DNA of 46,596 nucleotides from Succinivibrionaceae bacterium (GTDB lineage Bacteria; Pseudomonadota; Gammaproteobacteria; Enterobacterales; Succinivibrionaceae): the NCBI GenBank assembly GCA_019420905.1, contig JAHZGH010000015.1, positions 1 to 46,596 of the forward strand, in the 5' to 3' direction. This document shows positions 34,302 to 42,151 of this stretch, piece after piece. The translations under genes were made by a program, and so were the position numbers. Below the pieces are notes generated by a model that saw only the letters and a program-made list of their open reading frames with translations, was not told the DNA's origin and did not search any database. Position 1 is the stretch's first letter. Every line of letters starts with the position of its first letter.

Positions 34302-35921
34302 TTACCAAAAGATGCTATATAAGACTACAGTAATAATCATGATTATATAAGAGCCGATCTTAAAACCATTTGTAGTTTCAAATAGCTTCTTAGTAAGAAT
34401 AATGCCTTTAGGATCGTCATCGTATTCAGAAGATGACAAAGATACAAAGATGATGGTGGCGCAAGTAAGGATAAAGGTATACATCATTTGATCTAAAAAA
34501 GGCATTTCAAGAGGAAGGAATTTTAGCAATAAGGCGATCGGAATTGAGGCTAAAACACCGATGGTAGCACCCTTAGTGCTAGTCTTCTTCCAAAAGAGGC
34601 CTAGCATGAATACAGCTAGGATGCCAGGTGAAACAAGGCCTGTGTACTCTTGAATGTATTGGAAGGCCTGACCAATAGTGCCAAGCAATGGAGCAATGAG
34701 ACAGGCGATGATGACAGCTACTAAGCCTGTTAAACGGCCAATGCTGACTAGTTTAAGATCAGAGGCCTGTTTATCTATATATTCTTTATAGATATCAAGA
34801 GTAAAGATAGTTGCAGTTGAATTCAGCATGGATGCTAGTGAAGAAACAATAGCTGCGGCTAAAGCGGCAAATACTACGCCCTTAATACCTACAGGCAGAA
34901 ATTGTGCTAGCCAAGGATAGGCAAGATCGGCGCGGGAGGCAGACGGCATATTATTAGATGCATAGGCGCCAAGCTTTGCAAATAGCTCTGCATCGTTAAT
35001 GATGATATAGGCAGCAATTCCCGGAATTACGACGATAAACGGTACTAAAAATTTAAGGTATCCGGCAAATATCAGACCCTTTTGTGCTTCATCAATTGAT
35101 TTTGAGGCAAAGGTTCTTTGAATGATGTATTGATTGAATCCCCAATAGTATAAAGAAGCAACCCACATGCCGCCGATAAGCACTGCTATGCCTGGAAGAT
35201 TCATAAACTGAGGATTATCCTTGCTCAGAATCATATTAAAATGCTCAGGAGCCTTATCCATCATAATGCCGAAGCCTCCAAATAAGCCGGCATCGCCGCC
35301 TATGAAGCTTACGGCCATATAAGTAGTAGCAAAGCCGCCGAAGATTAAGACTGCAACCTGTATAACGTCTGTCCAAACTACAGCTGAAAGTCCGCCGTAA
35401 ACTGAATATACAAGAGCAAAGGCAGCAAGGCCTAAAATAGAATACATCATAGGCACGCCTAAGATAGTCTCAAGAGCCAGTCCGCCTAGATATAGAACAG
35501 ACGTTAAGTTTACAAAGATGTATAAGCACACCCAGAATACAGCTAAAATGGTCTTGAGGGTTTTGTTATAACGCTTTTCAACAAATTCAGGAATAGTATA
35601 AATACCCTTGCTGATAAAGATAGGCAGGAAGAATTTTCCTACAAGCACTAGGCAGATAGCGCTCATCCACTCATAGCTTGCAATGCCTAAGCCGATGGAA
35701 AATCCAGAGCCTGACATGCCTATGAATTGTTCAGCCGAGATATTAGCTGCGATCAATGATGCGCCAACAGCCCACCATGGCAAGGATTTTCCTGCAAGGA
35801 AGTAGCCTTCCTTACTAGATTTGTTTTTATTTGAAACATAAAGTCCTACAAACAGTATGACTAGCACATAAAAGCCGAAGATTGCATAATCTAGGGCTCC
35901 AAGTCCTTGAATATTATTCAT
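34302..35921 (-). CDS. Sodium/sugar symporter, SGLT-like (SSS family)
   Basis: A 539-residue inner-membrane symporter with about 14 membrane segments. It is of the SGLT type rather than the PutP type: AGKSLPWWAVGASLIAANISAEQ is represented by WWAVGASLIAANISAEQFIG, YGGLSAVVWTDVIQ is the signature segment, and WGFNQYIIQRTFASKSIDEAQ is typical of vSGLT/SGLT. These carry neutral hexoses or pentoses with Na+. It is the last gene of the lactonase-dehydratase-dehydrogenase-symporter operon, 20 bases after the dehydrogenase. This suggests that the pathway begins with a free sugar, while the TRAP system brings in the corresponding acid. Confidence 0.9.
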   Translation of the reverse strand: MNNIQGLGALDYAIFGFYVLVILFVGLYVSNKNKSSKEGYFLAGKSLPWWAVGASLIAANISAEQFIGMSGSGFSIGLGIASYEWMSAICLVLVGKFFLPIFISKGIYTIPEFVEKRYNKTLKTILAVFWVCLYIFVNLTSVLYLGGLALETILGVPMMYSILGLAAFALVYSVYGGLSAVVWTDVIQVAVLIFGGFATTYMAVSFIGGDAGLFGGFGIMMDKAPEHFNMILSKDNPQFMNLPGIAVLIGGMWVASLYYWGFNQYIIQRTFASKSIDEAQKGLIFAGYLKFLVPFIVVIPGIAAYIIINDAELFAKLGAYASNNMPSASRADLAYPWLAQFLPVGIKGVVFAALAAAIVSSLASMLNSTATIFTLDIYKEYIDKQASDLKLVSIGRLTGLVAVIIACLIAPLLGTIGQAFQYIQEYTGLVSPGILAVFMLGLFWKKTSTKGATIGVLASIPIALLLKFLPLEMPFLDQMMYTFILTCATIIFVSLSSSEYDDDPKGIILTKKLFETTNGFKIGSYIIMIITVVLYSIFW

Positions 35922-35941
35922 AAATCCCTCAAAAATCTTAA

Positions 35942-36703
35942 TTAAAGCTGATCTTGCATTAAACAGCTTCTGCCGCCATCAATTAAAATAGTCGTGCCGG
36001 CTATAAAGGAGGCTTCATCGCTAGATAAGAAGCAGCAAAGCATAGCTATATCGTGAGGAGTACCGATCCTTCCTACAGGATGAAGCTTAATAGTGTCACT
36101 GCGAGCCTTGAGGGGATCTTCATGACTATCAAACCACGCTTGATTGCCCTCAGTATCAATAAAGCCAGGAGCAATAGCTACAGCACGTACTTTAGGAGCC
36201 CATTCTATGGTTATTGACTGAACTAAAGACATTAATGCTCTTTTGGCAATATTGTAAGGAGAGCACATAGGCATAGTAGAGAAAGCGTGATTGGAAGTCA
36301 TTACAAGAACAACGCCGCCGTTTTTTTCAAGATAGGGGCGACATTCTTTGGCAATAAACCAGTGGGAGCGCAAATTGAGCTTGAAATTATGCTCAAAATC
36401 CTCTGCAGAGCATGAAATGCCTTTAAAGACGTTGCAGCCGGCATTTGATACTAAGACATCAATACGTCCAAAATGCTCATAGACAGCTTTTACAAAAGAG
36501 CTTATATCCTCAAGATTCGTAGCATCCATCTTTTGATAAAAGTACTTGTCGCCGTATGCAGCTTTTAAATCCTGGCAGCTTTTGCATTGAGAAAGCTCTT
36601 TTTCTGAACAGGAGGCAACCTTGAAGCCTTTTTGCAGATAGGTTTTAGCAACCTCAAGACCAATTCCTGAGCTTGAGCCGGTAACGATAATAACTTTTTC
36701 CAT
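35942..36703 (-). CDS. Short-chain dehydrogenase/reductase (probable sugar dehydrogenase)
   Basis: A classical 253-residue SDR. The cofactor site is TGSSSGIG (near 8-15), the NAG motif is in SNAGCN, the catalytic Ser is in VMTSNHAF and the catalytic pair is YNIAK (near 157-161). TILIDGG near the end is the usual substrate-side segment. In this operon, with an SMP-30 lactonase and an IlvD/EDD dehydratase, the likely reaction is NAD(P)-linked oxidation of an aldose to its lactone. The exact sugar is not readable. AAGGGG precedes the ATG; the gene follows the dehydratase after 25 bases. Confidence 0.87.
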   Translation of the reverse strand: MEKVIIVTGSSSGIGLEVAKTYLQKGFKVASCSEKELSQCKSCQDLKAAYGDKYFYQKMDATNLEDISSFVKAVYEHFGRIDVLVSNAGCNVFKGISCSAEDFEHNFKLNLRSHWFIAKECRPYLEKNGGVVLVMTSNHAFSTMPMCSPYNIAKRALMSLVQSITIEWAPKVRAVAIAPGFIDTEGNQAWFDSHEDPLKARSDTIKLHPVGRIGTPHDIAMLCCFLSSDEASFIAGTTILIDGGRSCLMQDQL

Positions 36704-36728
36704 AAAAACCCCTTAGTGTAAGTTTTAA

Positions 36729-38429
36729 TTATTCATCACTTAAATAGGCACCAAAAGCGGCAGATTTAGCCAATTTGCGGTAGATGCGTAAAAAGCCGCG
36801 AGGAACTTCTTTTTTAACTAGTTCTGCTTTTTCTAATCGCTCTTTAATGGTCTCTTCAGAAAGAGCGACATTTAAGGTACGGTTTGGAATATCAATATGA
36901 ATTACATCACCATTTTCAATGATGGAAATCACGCCTTTATCAGAAGCCTCTGGGGAGATATGGCCTACAAAAAGACCTCGATTTGATCCGGAGAAGCGTC
37001 CATCTGTGATTAGAGCGCAGCTTTCTGAAAGGCCCATTCCTTCAAGGTATTTCATGGGCTTGTACATTTCAGGCATGCCAGGGCCTCCTTTAGGGCCTTC
37101 ATAGCGAATTACTACTACAGAATTAGGCTTTACCTGAGAATTCATAATTGCATGGTTGGCCTCGCTCTCTGAATTAAAGACGATAGCCTTGCCTGTAAAT
37201 TTCATTAAATTTTGTGGAACAGCAGCAGGCTTGACGACGCATCCTAGAGGAGAAATATTGCCGTTTAGCACGGCAACGCCGGCATCTTTGCTATGAGGTT
37301 TGTCAAAAGAGGCGATGACCTGGCGGTTTTTACTTTGTACAGCTTCTGTAAGCTCTTGAGCTTTTGTTGTTAAGCTGACGCTCTTGCAATCAAGATTGAG
37401 CTTATCTTTAATTTCATATTCAACAGCCTTTACGCCGCCTGCTTCATAAAAATCGATCATATCGTATTCAGATGCCGGATAAATTGAGGCAATAAGCGGA
37501 ATATGATGGGAAAGCTTGTCAAAATCCTCAAGCTTAAGATCTGGCAGGTTTGCCTCGTGATTTATGGCCTGTAAATGGAGAATGCCGTTAGTGGAGCCGC
37601 CGGTTGCCATTAAATAGCACATGGCATTGTGAATGGATTTTGCGTTTACGATGTCTAAAGCCTTTACCTGCTCTTTTACAAGCTTTACAGCCTGTTTGCC
37701 GCTTTCAAAGGCACAAAGCTCACGTTCTTCTGCAACAGCCGGAATTGCCGCGCTGCCTGGCATAGACAAGCCTAAAGCCTCAGCGATGCAGCACATAGTA
37801 TTAGCAGTGCCGTACATAGCACAGGAACCAGGACCAGGCTCTGCAATATTTTCAATATGCTTAAATTCTTCTTCGGTGATTTGTCCTCGTTTTTTCCAGC
37901 CGATAGCTTCAGTGATGATATTGCCGTCATAGTGCCTGCCTTTGTAATTTGCAGGATACATAGGTCCGCCGTTTACGAAAATAGAGGGAATATTCAGCCG
38001 ACAGGCTGCCATCAGCATGCCAGGAACAATCTTATCGCAGGATCCCAAAAGCACTAAGCCGTCAAAATGATGAGCACGCACCATTGATTCAATTGAGGCG
38101 CAAATAAGATCTCGGGAGGCTAATACATAGCGCATGCCTAAGTGACCTTCAGCAATACCGTCGCAAGGTGCGATAGTACCAAAGACCATGCCTATGCCTC
38201 CGGCTTCGTAAATGCCCTGCAAGACTTTATTGGTAAGCTTATCTAAGTTAAAGTGACCCGGGGTGGCATTGGTATAGCTGTTGACAACCGCTATAATCGG
38301 ACGTTTGAGATCGTCATCAGTGTGACCCATTGATTTATATAAAGCACGTTTTAGCGCGCCCTCATCGCCCCTTAATAAGGTATTGTAATATTCGCAGCTC
38401 TGACAAGAGCAGTTTTGACAGTTATTCAT
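36729..38429 (-). CDS. IlvD/EDD-family sugar-acid dehydratase with Cys-rich N-terminus
   Basis: A 566-residue iron-sulfur dehydratase. The cluster ligands are Cys in PCDGIAEGH, Cys in GSCDKIVPGM and Cys in GPGSCAMYGTANTM; the late GRFSGSNRGLFVGH and EGPKGGPGMPEM segments are also conserved. The family includes dihydroxyacid dehydratase (IlvD), 6-phosphogluconate dehydratase and aldonate dehydratases. No branched-chain genes lie nearby, and the operon carries a lactonase and a sugar dehydrogenase, so I infer an aldonate dehydratase that gives a 2-keto-3-deoxy acid. An extra N-terminal stretch, NCQNCSCQSC, holds four Cys in a CxxCxCxxC arrangement. The ATG overlaps the lactonase end by 8 bases. 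Confidence 0.88.
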   Translation of the reverse strand: MNNCQNCSCQSCEYYNTLLRGDEGALKRALYKSMGHTDDDLKRPIIAVVNSYTNATPGHFNLDKLTNKVLQGIYEAGGIGMVFGTIAPCDGIAEGHLGMRYVLASRDLICASIESMVRAHHFDGLVLLGSCDKIVPGMLMAACRLNIPSIFVNGGPMYPANYKGRHYDGNIITEAIGWKKRGQITEEEFKHIENIAEPGPGSCAMYGTANTMCCIAEALGLSMPGSAAIPAVAEERELCAFESGKQAVKLVKEQVKALDIVNAKSIHNAMCYLMATGGSTNGILHLQAINHEANLPDLKLEDFDKLSHHIPLIASIYPASEYDMIDFYEAGGVKAVEYEIKDKLNLDCKSVSLTTKAQELTEAVQSKNRQVIASFDKPHSKDAGVAVLNGNISPLGCVVKPAAVPQNLMKFTGKAIVFNSESEANHAIMNSQVKPNSVVVIRYEGPKGGPGMPEMYKPMKYLEGMGLSESCALITDGRFSGSNRGLFVGHISPEASDKGVISIIENGDVIHIDIPNRTLNVALSEETIKERLEKAELVKKEVPRGFLRIYRKLAKSAAFGAYLSDE

Positions 38430-39279
38430 TTTTATCTCCCAAATTAAATCTTTTGTATTTCTGTCCGGTAAAGTCGGTTTGAATAATTAAGGCTGCGCCA
38501 TCAAGCGGTGCAGGCTTATTTAGACCATCTGCAGCAGAGGTAATCAATAATTTATTAAGTGCAATGCCGCCTAAGGCAACAGAGCTAGGCTGGGTTAGAG
38601 GAACAGGCATGGATTGAATAAGGCTTAAGCCTTCAGGACTTATTTTGTAATGATCAATGCGGCCTAAAGCCCAGTTGGCGTTTAAGATTGTATGATCTGA
38701 TAAGATGCAAGATCCGTCTAAAATACCTTTTTGCGGCCCTATATGCTGGTGTATCTGACGTGATTTTTTATCTAAATGGTAATATTTATGTGCAAGTGAA
38801 TCATGAAAATAAATGTAATTATCATCCTCAACTAAAGTGTTGGGAACATTTAAATTGTCTATAAGTAATTCAAGCTTCAAGAGCTTATTATTAAACTTAT
38901 ATAAGGCCCCTCCGTTTTTTTGTGCATTAACATTCATAGCAGAAATATAAAGTCCGTCTGAGAGAACCTGACACTCGTTAGGACGGACATTAACAAAGCT
39001 AAAAGCACAGTAATGAGTTAGAATGTTTTTTTGACTGTCTAAAATAAACAATCCATCTTGTGATACAAGAAGATAAACCTCGTCTAAAGTGCTTAGCAGA
39101 CAAGCTGAGGTTAGTTTAGGTGTTTTAAAACATTGAGTAATTTGTGTTTTAAGATTGTATTTATACAAATAATTCCTTTTTATATCAACATATAAAAACG
39201 AATCGCATCTATCATCATAAATAGGAGCTTCTCCTAGAATACATCTAAACTCATTTATGGCTTTAAAATTCTGTAACAT
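38422..39279 (-). CDS. SMP-30/gluconolactonase-family lactonase
   Basis: A 285-residue six-bladed beta-propeller lactonase. The divalent-metal ligands of the family can be placed: Glu in LGEAPIYDD (near 17), Asn in RPNECQV (near 99), Asn in VPNTLV (near 145) and Asp in ILDGSCIL (near 194). It would open an aldonolactone to the acid before dehydration. It is the first gene of the catabolic operon and overlaps the dehydratase start by 8 bases. AGG stands nine bases before the ATG. The promoter carries the operator CTTGTAATACAAG. Confidence 0.87.
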   Translation of the reverse strand: MLQNFKAINEFRCILGEAPIYDDRCDSFLYVDIKRNYLYKYNLKTQITQCFKTPKLTSACLLSTLDEVYLLVSQDGLFILDSQKNILTHYCAFSFVNVRPNECQVLSDGLYISAMNVNAQKNGGALYKFNNKLLKLELLIDNLNVPNTLVEDDNYIYFHDSLAHKYYHLDKKSRQIHQHIGPQKGILDGSCILSDHTILNANWALGRIDHYKISPEGLSLIQSMPVPLTQPSSVALGGIALNKLLITSAADGLNKPAPLDGAALIIQTDFTGQKYKRFNLGDKNE

Positions 39280-39312
39280 AGCTAAGAACCTAAAAAAGCA
39301 AATTCTGAATGT

Positions 39313-39335
39313 ATATTACAAACTTGTAATACAAG
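39313..39335 (-). promoter_or_regulatory. Catabolic-operon promoter with operator 1
   Basis: The -10 TAATAT is at 39313-39318 on the minus strand. Four bases upstream is the perfect palindrome CTTGTA-A-TACAAG (39323-39335), placed in the spacer. It fits TNGTNNNACNA of FadR-type regulators. Confidence 0.7.
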
Positions 39336-39441
39336 AAATAATGATTTAGTTCACATTTTTTGTATAAAATTTTAATAATTGCTAAAAATATATTTTTTTA
39401 TTATTTATTTCAAATAAATATTAATTTTATTATTTTTAAAT

Positions 39442-39454
39442 CTTGTAATACAAG
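39442..39454 (+). promoter_or_regulatory. Operator 2, CTTGTAATACAAG
   Basis: An exact second copy of the 13-bp palindrome, 119 bases from the first. It is followed, as in copy 1, by AAAT-like AT bases. It lies 115 bases before the regulator ATG, so it probably serves autoregulation. Confidence 0.72.
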
Positions 39455-39472
39455 AAATGATTATGTATATTG

Positions 39473-39489
39473 CTTCTTAACTTAAGAAG
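39473..39489 (+). promoter_or_regulatory. Perfect 8-1-8 palindrome upstream of GntR regulator 2
   Basis: CTTCTTAA-C-TTAAGAAG lies 18 bases after operator 2. It may be a further operator or a 5' hairpin; it differs from the CTTGTA site. Confidence 0.45.
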
Positions 39490-39569
39490 TTTGAGCTTGC
39501 CTTTTGGGAATCAGCAGCCTTCACAGCTGGAATTTGAAGATCAAAACAGCTTTGAATTTGGAAATTGAT

Positions 39570-40292
39570 ATGAAAGATTTAGGTATTTGTGCTTCGATTT
39601 TTGATGCTTTGCTAAGTAATATCATCAATAACGCTTACCCTGACAATATTCTGCCAGGTGAAAATGATCTGTGCAGTATTTTGAATGTTTCACGCACAAC
39701 GATTAGAGCGGTGCTTGAAAAGCTTCAAGCTAAGGGCGTGATTACTAAATTACCTAAAAAGAAGACCGAGATAAATCCAATCAGAAATTGGAATTGGCTT
39801 GATCATGAGATTTTAAATGCTCTTTATGATCATTTAGATCATAAAGAACTTTTATCACATGTGTTTTATTTGCGCTTTACCTTTGAGCCTCGTGCCTGTG
39901 CTCTGAGTGCATTAAATAGCACTATAGAAGATTTAAATAAAATGGCTACGGCTTTTGCAAAGATGCAGCAGGGGCTTATGCAGGGTGATCGCGAGCTATT
40001 TAAGCAGGGCGATATTGAATTGCATTCATCCTTATTTATAAGCTCGCATAATCCGTTTTTTGCTTCCTTGAGCGAACTTATTATAAATACTAGCGTTATC
40101 TCCATTGAAAATACTATAGAAAGCTCTCAAGAGGATATGCAGACTGCACTTGCTCTGCACGGAAAGCTTATTGATGCCATTCGTATAAAAGATCCTTTAG
40201 AAGCTCAAAAGATCATGAATAAGCTTCTGCAAGATTCTATAGCACAAATTTTTACTAACAATATTCCAGAATATATTGCAATTTTTAAATAA
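39570..40292 (+). CDS. FadR-subfamily GntR regulator 2
   Basis: A 240-residue winged-helix plus FCD regulator, paralogous to the one at 33366. The DNA-binding helix reads NVSRTTIRAVLEKLQAKG against GVSRSTIRSVLSVLDAKG in the paralogue, so both may read the same operator. FCD marks are RFTFEPRACALSAL, GDIELHSSLFISSHNP and HGKLIDAIRIKDP. The ATG at 39570 has GGA eight bases upstream. It is divergent from the lactonase operon, with two operators between, and 11 bases before the DapA-type gene, so it is the prime candidate for the local repressor. Confidence 0.9.
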   Translation: MKDLGICASIFDALLSNIINNAYPDNILPGENDLCSILNVSRTTIRAVLEKLQAKGVITKLPKKKTEINPIRNWNWLDHEILNALYDHLDHKELLSHVFYLRFTFEPRACALSALNSTIEDLNKMATAFAKMQQGLMQGDRELFKQGDIELHSSLFISSHNPFFASLSELIINTSVISIENTIESSQEDMQTALALHGKLIDAIRIKDPLEAQKIMNKLLQDSIAQIFTNNIPEYIAIFK

Positions 40293-40303
40293 GAGGTTTT
40301 GGT

Positions 40304-41200
40304 ATGACTAAGAATATTCAGGGCGTAAATGCCGTTATTGCTGGTACTTTTAAGGATAACGGCGATCTTGATTTGGAAAGCATGGGAAACTTAATTGATC
40401 ATTTAATTAAGATAGGCTGTGATGGCATCACTATGTTCGGCATTGCAACAGAGTTCCATAAGCTTTCTGATGAGGAGCGTGACAGCTATGCAAGATTGCT
40501 GGCTGCTAAAACTAAGGGTACAAACACATATTGCGTAATGTCTGTAACCGATCACTCAAAAGAAGTAGCAGTAAAGCGAGCTAAGTTCTATGAGTCATTA
40601 GGGGCAGATTCCCTTATGATTTTGCCGCCGTTTTTTTTAAATCCGTCAATTGAGCAGATTAAAGAGCATATTTTTGCAATTTTGGATGCTGTATCAATTC
40701 CGGTATTAATTCAGTACGCTCCAGGTGAGACTAAGAAGATCATTCCTGTAGAGGAAATGGCGGTTATTAAGCAGAAATATCCTAATGCGATATTCAAGCT
40801 AGAGCCAAATCCGCCTATGGAATATGTAAATTCAATGCTAAGGCTTTGTCCTGATGCAAAGATCTTAATAGGCTATGCCGGTCTTTATATGATTGAAGTA
40901 TTAAAGGCTGGCGGCAAGGGTACAATGCCAGGATGCTCTTTTGCAGAGATCTACATTAAGATCGACAGGCTATTTAGAGCAGGTAAGATCGATGAAGCTC
41001 AGGCTCTTCATGACAAGCTTATGAAGTACGTTAAGATTTGGATGACTAATCCTGAGTATATTATTGCTGTAGAAAAATACATTTTAAAACAAAGAAATAT
41101 AATTGCTTCTGATTACTGCAGAGCACCTTGCTTCTCTTTAACTGCTGAGGATAAGAAGCGCTGTGATGAATTCTTAGCTGAATTTAAGGATTATTTATAA
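40304..41200 (+). CDS. DapA-superfamily aldolase/dehydratase (2-keto-3-deoxy acid)
   Basis: A 298-residue (beta/alpha)8 lyase. The Schiff-base Lys is in AIFKLEPNPP (near 166), in the FK(I/L)E form of keto-deoxy-acid enzymes. The GTFKDNGDLDLE and GIATEFHKLSDEER segments replace the family GTTGE loop with GIATE. At the position of the DapA catalytic Tyr, VLIQYAPGETK has Gln with Tyr one residue later; the L-2-keto-3-deoxyarabonate dehydratase-like proteins that I recall also have Gln there. It should either cleave a 2-keto-3-deoxy acid to pyruvate plus an aldehyde or dehydrate it to a semialdehyde. It is co-transcribed with GntR regulator 2; AGAGG precedes the ATG. Confidence 0.85.
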   Translation: MTKNIQGVNAVIAGTFKDNGDLDLESMGNLIDHLIKIGCDGITMFGIATEFHKLSDEERDSYARLLAAKTKGTNTYCVMSVTDHSKEVAVKRAKFYESLGADSLMILPPFFLNPSIEQIKEHIFAILDAVSIPVLIQYAPGETKKIIPVEEMAVIKQKYPNAIFKLEPNPPMEYVNSMLRLCPDAKILIGYAGLYMIEVLKAGGKGTMPGCSFAEIYIKIDRLFRAGKIDEAQALHDKLMKYVKIWMTNPEYIIAVEKYILKQRNIIASDYCRAPCFSLTAEDKKRCDEFLAEFKDYL

Positions 41201-41232
41201 TAATTTTAATTTGTTAATAACCCCAAGCTTTT

Positions 41233-41257
41233 AGGTGGGATAGTCCCACCTTTTTTT
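41233..41257 (+). terminator. Terminator after the DapA-type gene
   Basis: AGGTGGGA (41233-41240), loop TAG and TCCCACCT (41244-41251) run into TTTTTTT. Confidence 0.93.
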
Positions 41258-41466
41258 ATTTTTATGAAAAAACAAGCTATAAGCTGTATATTAAAATTTA
41301 CGGCATAATTTTCTTAATTATTTATTTTTGCTGTCATAACTCACAGCGGTTTTATCTTGAAGGCTTTTAATATCGCATATTCTGTATTATTCCTTATCTT
41401 AAGAGCTAAAGTTTATTCATCCCAAAAATATTTTCTATTTAGTTATTGAGCTTAAGCAGCTGTTCT

Positions 41467-41956
41467 GTGCTTGAAAAATCAAAGACTGGAAAAGACCAGC
41501 TTGTATTATTTTTGCAGACTCATCGAAAAAAGCAGGGCACTGGATGTTTTTTGCTTACAGGAACTATTAGATTTTTTGAAAGTTCAATCTTGGACTTTAA
41601 TATCCTAGGAAAGAATTAAGCATATAAAATTATTGAAAAAATAAATTATTTTTTTCTTATAACTGCTGCAAGAATATGTTATCTGTAGGAAATTTTTTTG
41701 ATGTGTTTTGTTTTTTTAAAGAATCTTCCTGCGGCACTGACGGATCATATGCATAAACTGCTGACAACAGACAAGCTGTTTTTTGTTAAAGAGCTAAAAT
41801 GTGCAAAGCACGAAGCAACAATTAGCAGCTGATGCGCAGTTCGGCCGTAGAGCTATAGTTCCTTTAATCTTTTTTGAGCTGGAGGATGAATTCTGCGCTT
41901 AGATTATTCTCAATAACAAAGCTTTCTTAGGTATGATTATTAACAACTTTTTAGTT
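41467..41956 (+). pseudogene. Possible decayed coding sequence
   Basis: Within a 890-base gap without an intact gene, three short frames read like protein. 41467-41619 is about 50 codons from a GTG, with GKDQLVLFLQTHRKKQGTG. 41701-41832 holds LPAALTDHMHKLLTTDK. 41801-41956, in another frame, holds KQQLAADAQFGRRAIVPLIF, then a TAG, then NNKAFLGMIINNFL before a second stop. Frame shifts and stops between protein-like pieces suggest a dead gene. I cannot name the family, and chance remains possible. The rest of 41258-42104 shows no other feature. Confidence 0.28.
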
Positions 41957-42104
41957 TAGGCAGATTATCTGGCATTTATTTTACGGCTTATAGCTTATTA
42001 TCTAGTCTGGTAGTTTTTTATTATGGAGAAGTTTTAATATACAGCTTGTACTTGGAAGTCAAAAAAAGTGCAAAATCATTTCCCTGTTGCTCATAAAAAA
42101 GTGC

Positions 42105-42126
42105 TTAGGCTAAACTTATAGCCTAA
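42105..42126 (+). promoter_or_regulatory. Inverted repeat in the argC leader
   Basis: TTAGGCT (42105-42111), eight bases, AGCCTAA (42120-42126) is a perfect 7-bp inverted repeat 25 bases before the argC ATG. It could be an operator or a leader hairpin. It does not fit the E. coli ARG box. Confidence 0.45.
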
Positions 42127-42151
42127 TTTATAGATTTAGGAGCATTTTTTT

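Noticed and set aside
36729..38429. Dihydroxyacid dehydratase of branched-chain amino-acid synthesis (IlvD)
   Set aside because: The family is right, but the lactonase, dehydrogenase and lyase around it and the absence of ilv genes favour a sugar-acid dehydratase.
40304..41200. Dihydrodipicolinate synthase (DapA) of lysine synthesis
   Set aside because: The catalytic Tyr position and the GTTGE loop differ, and the gene is co-transcribed with a GntR regulator of a catabolic island.
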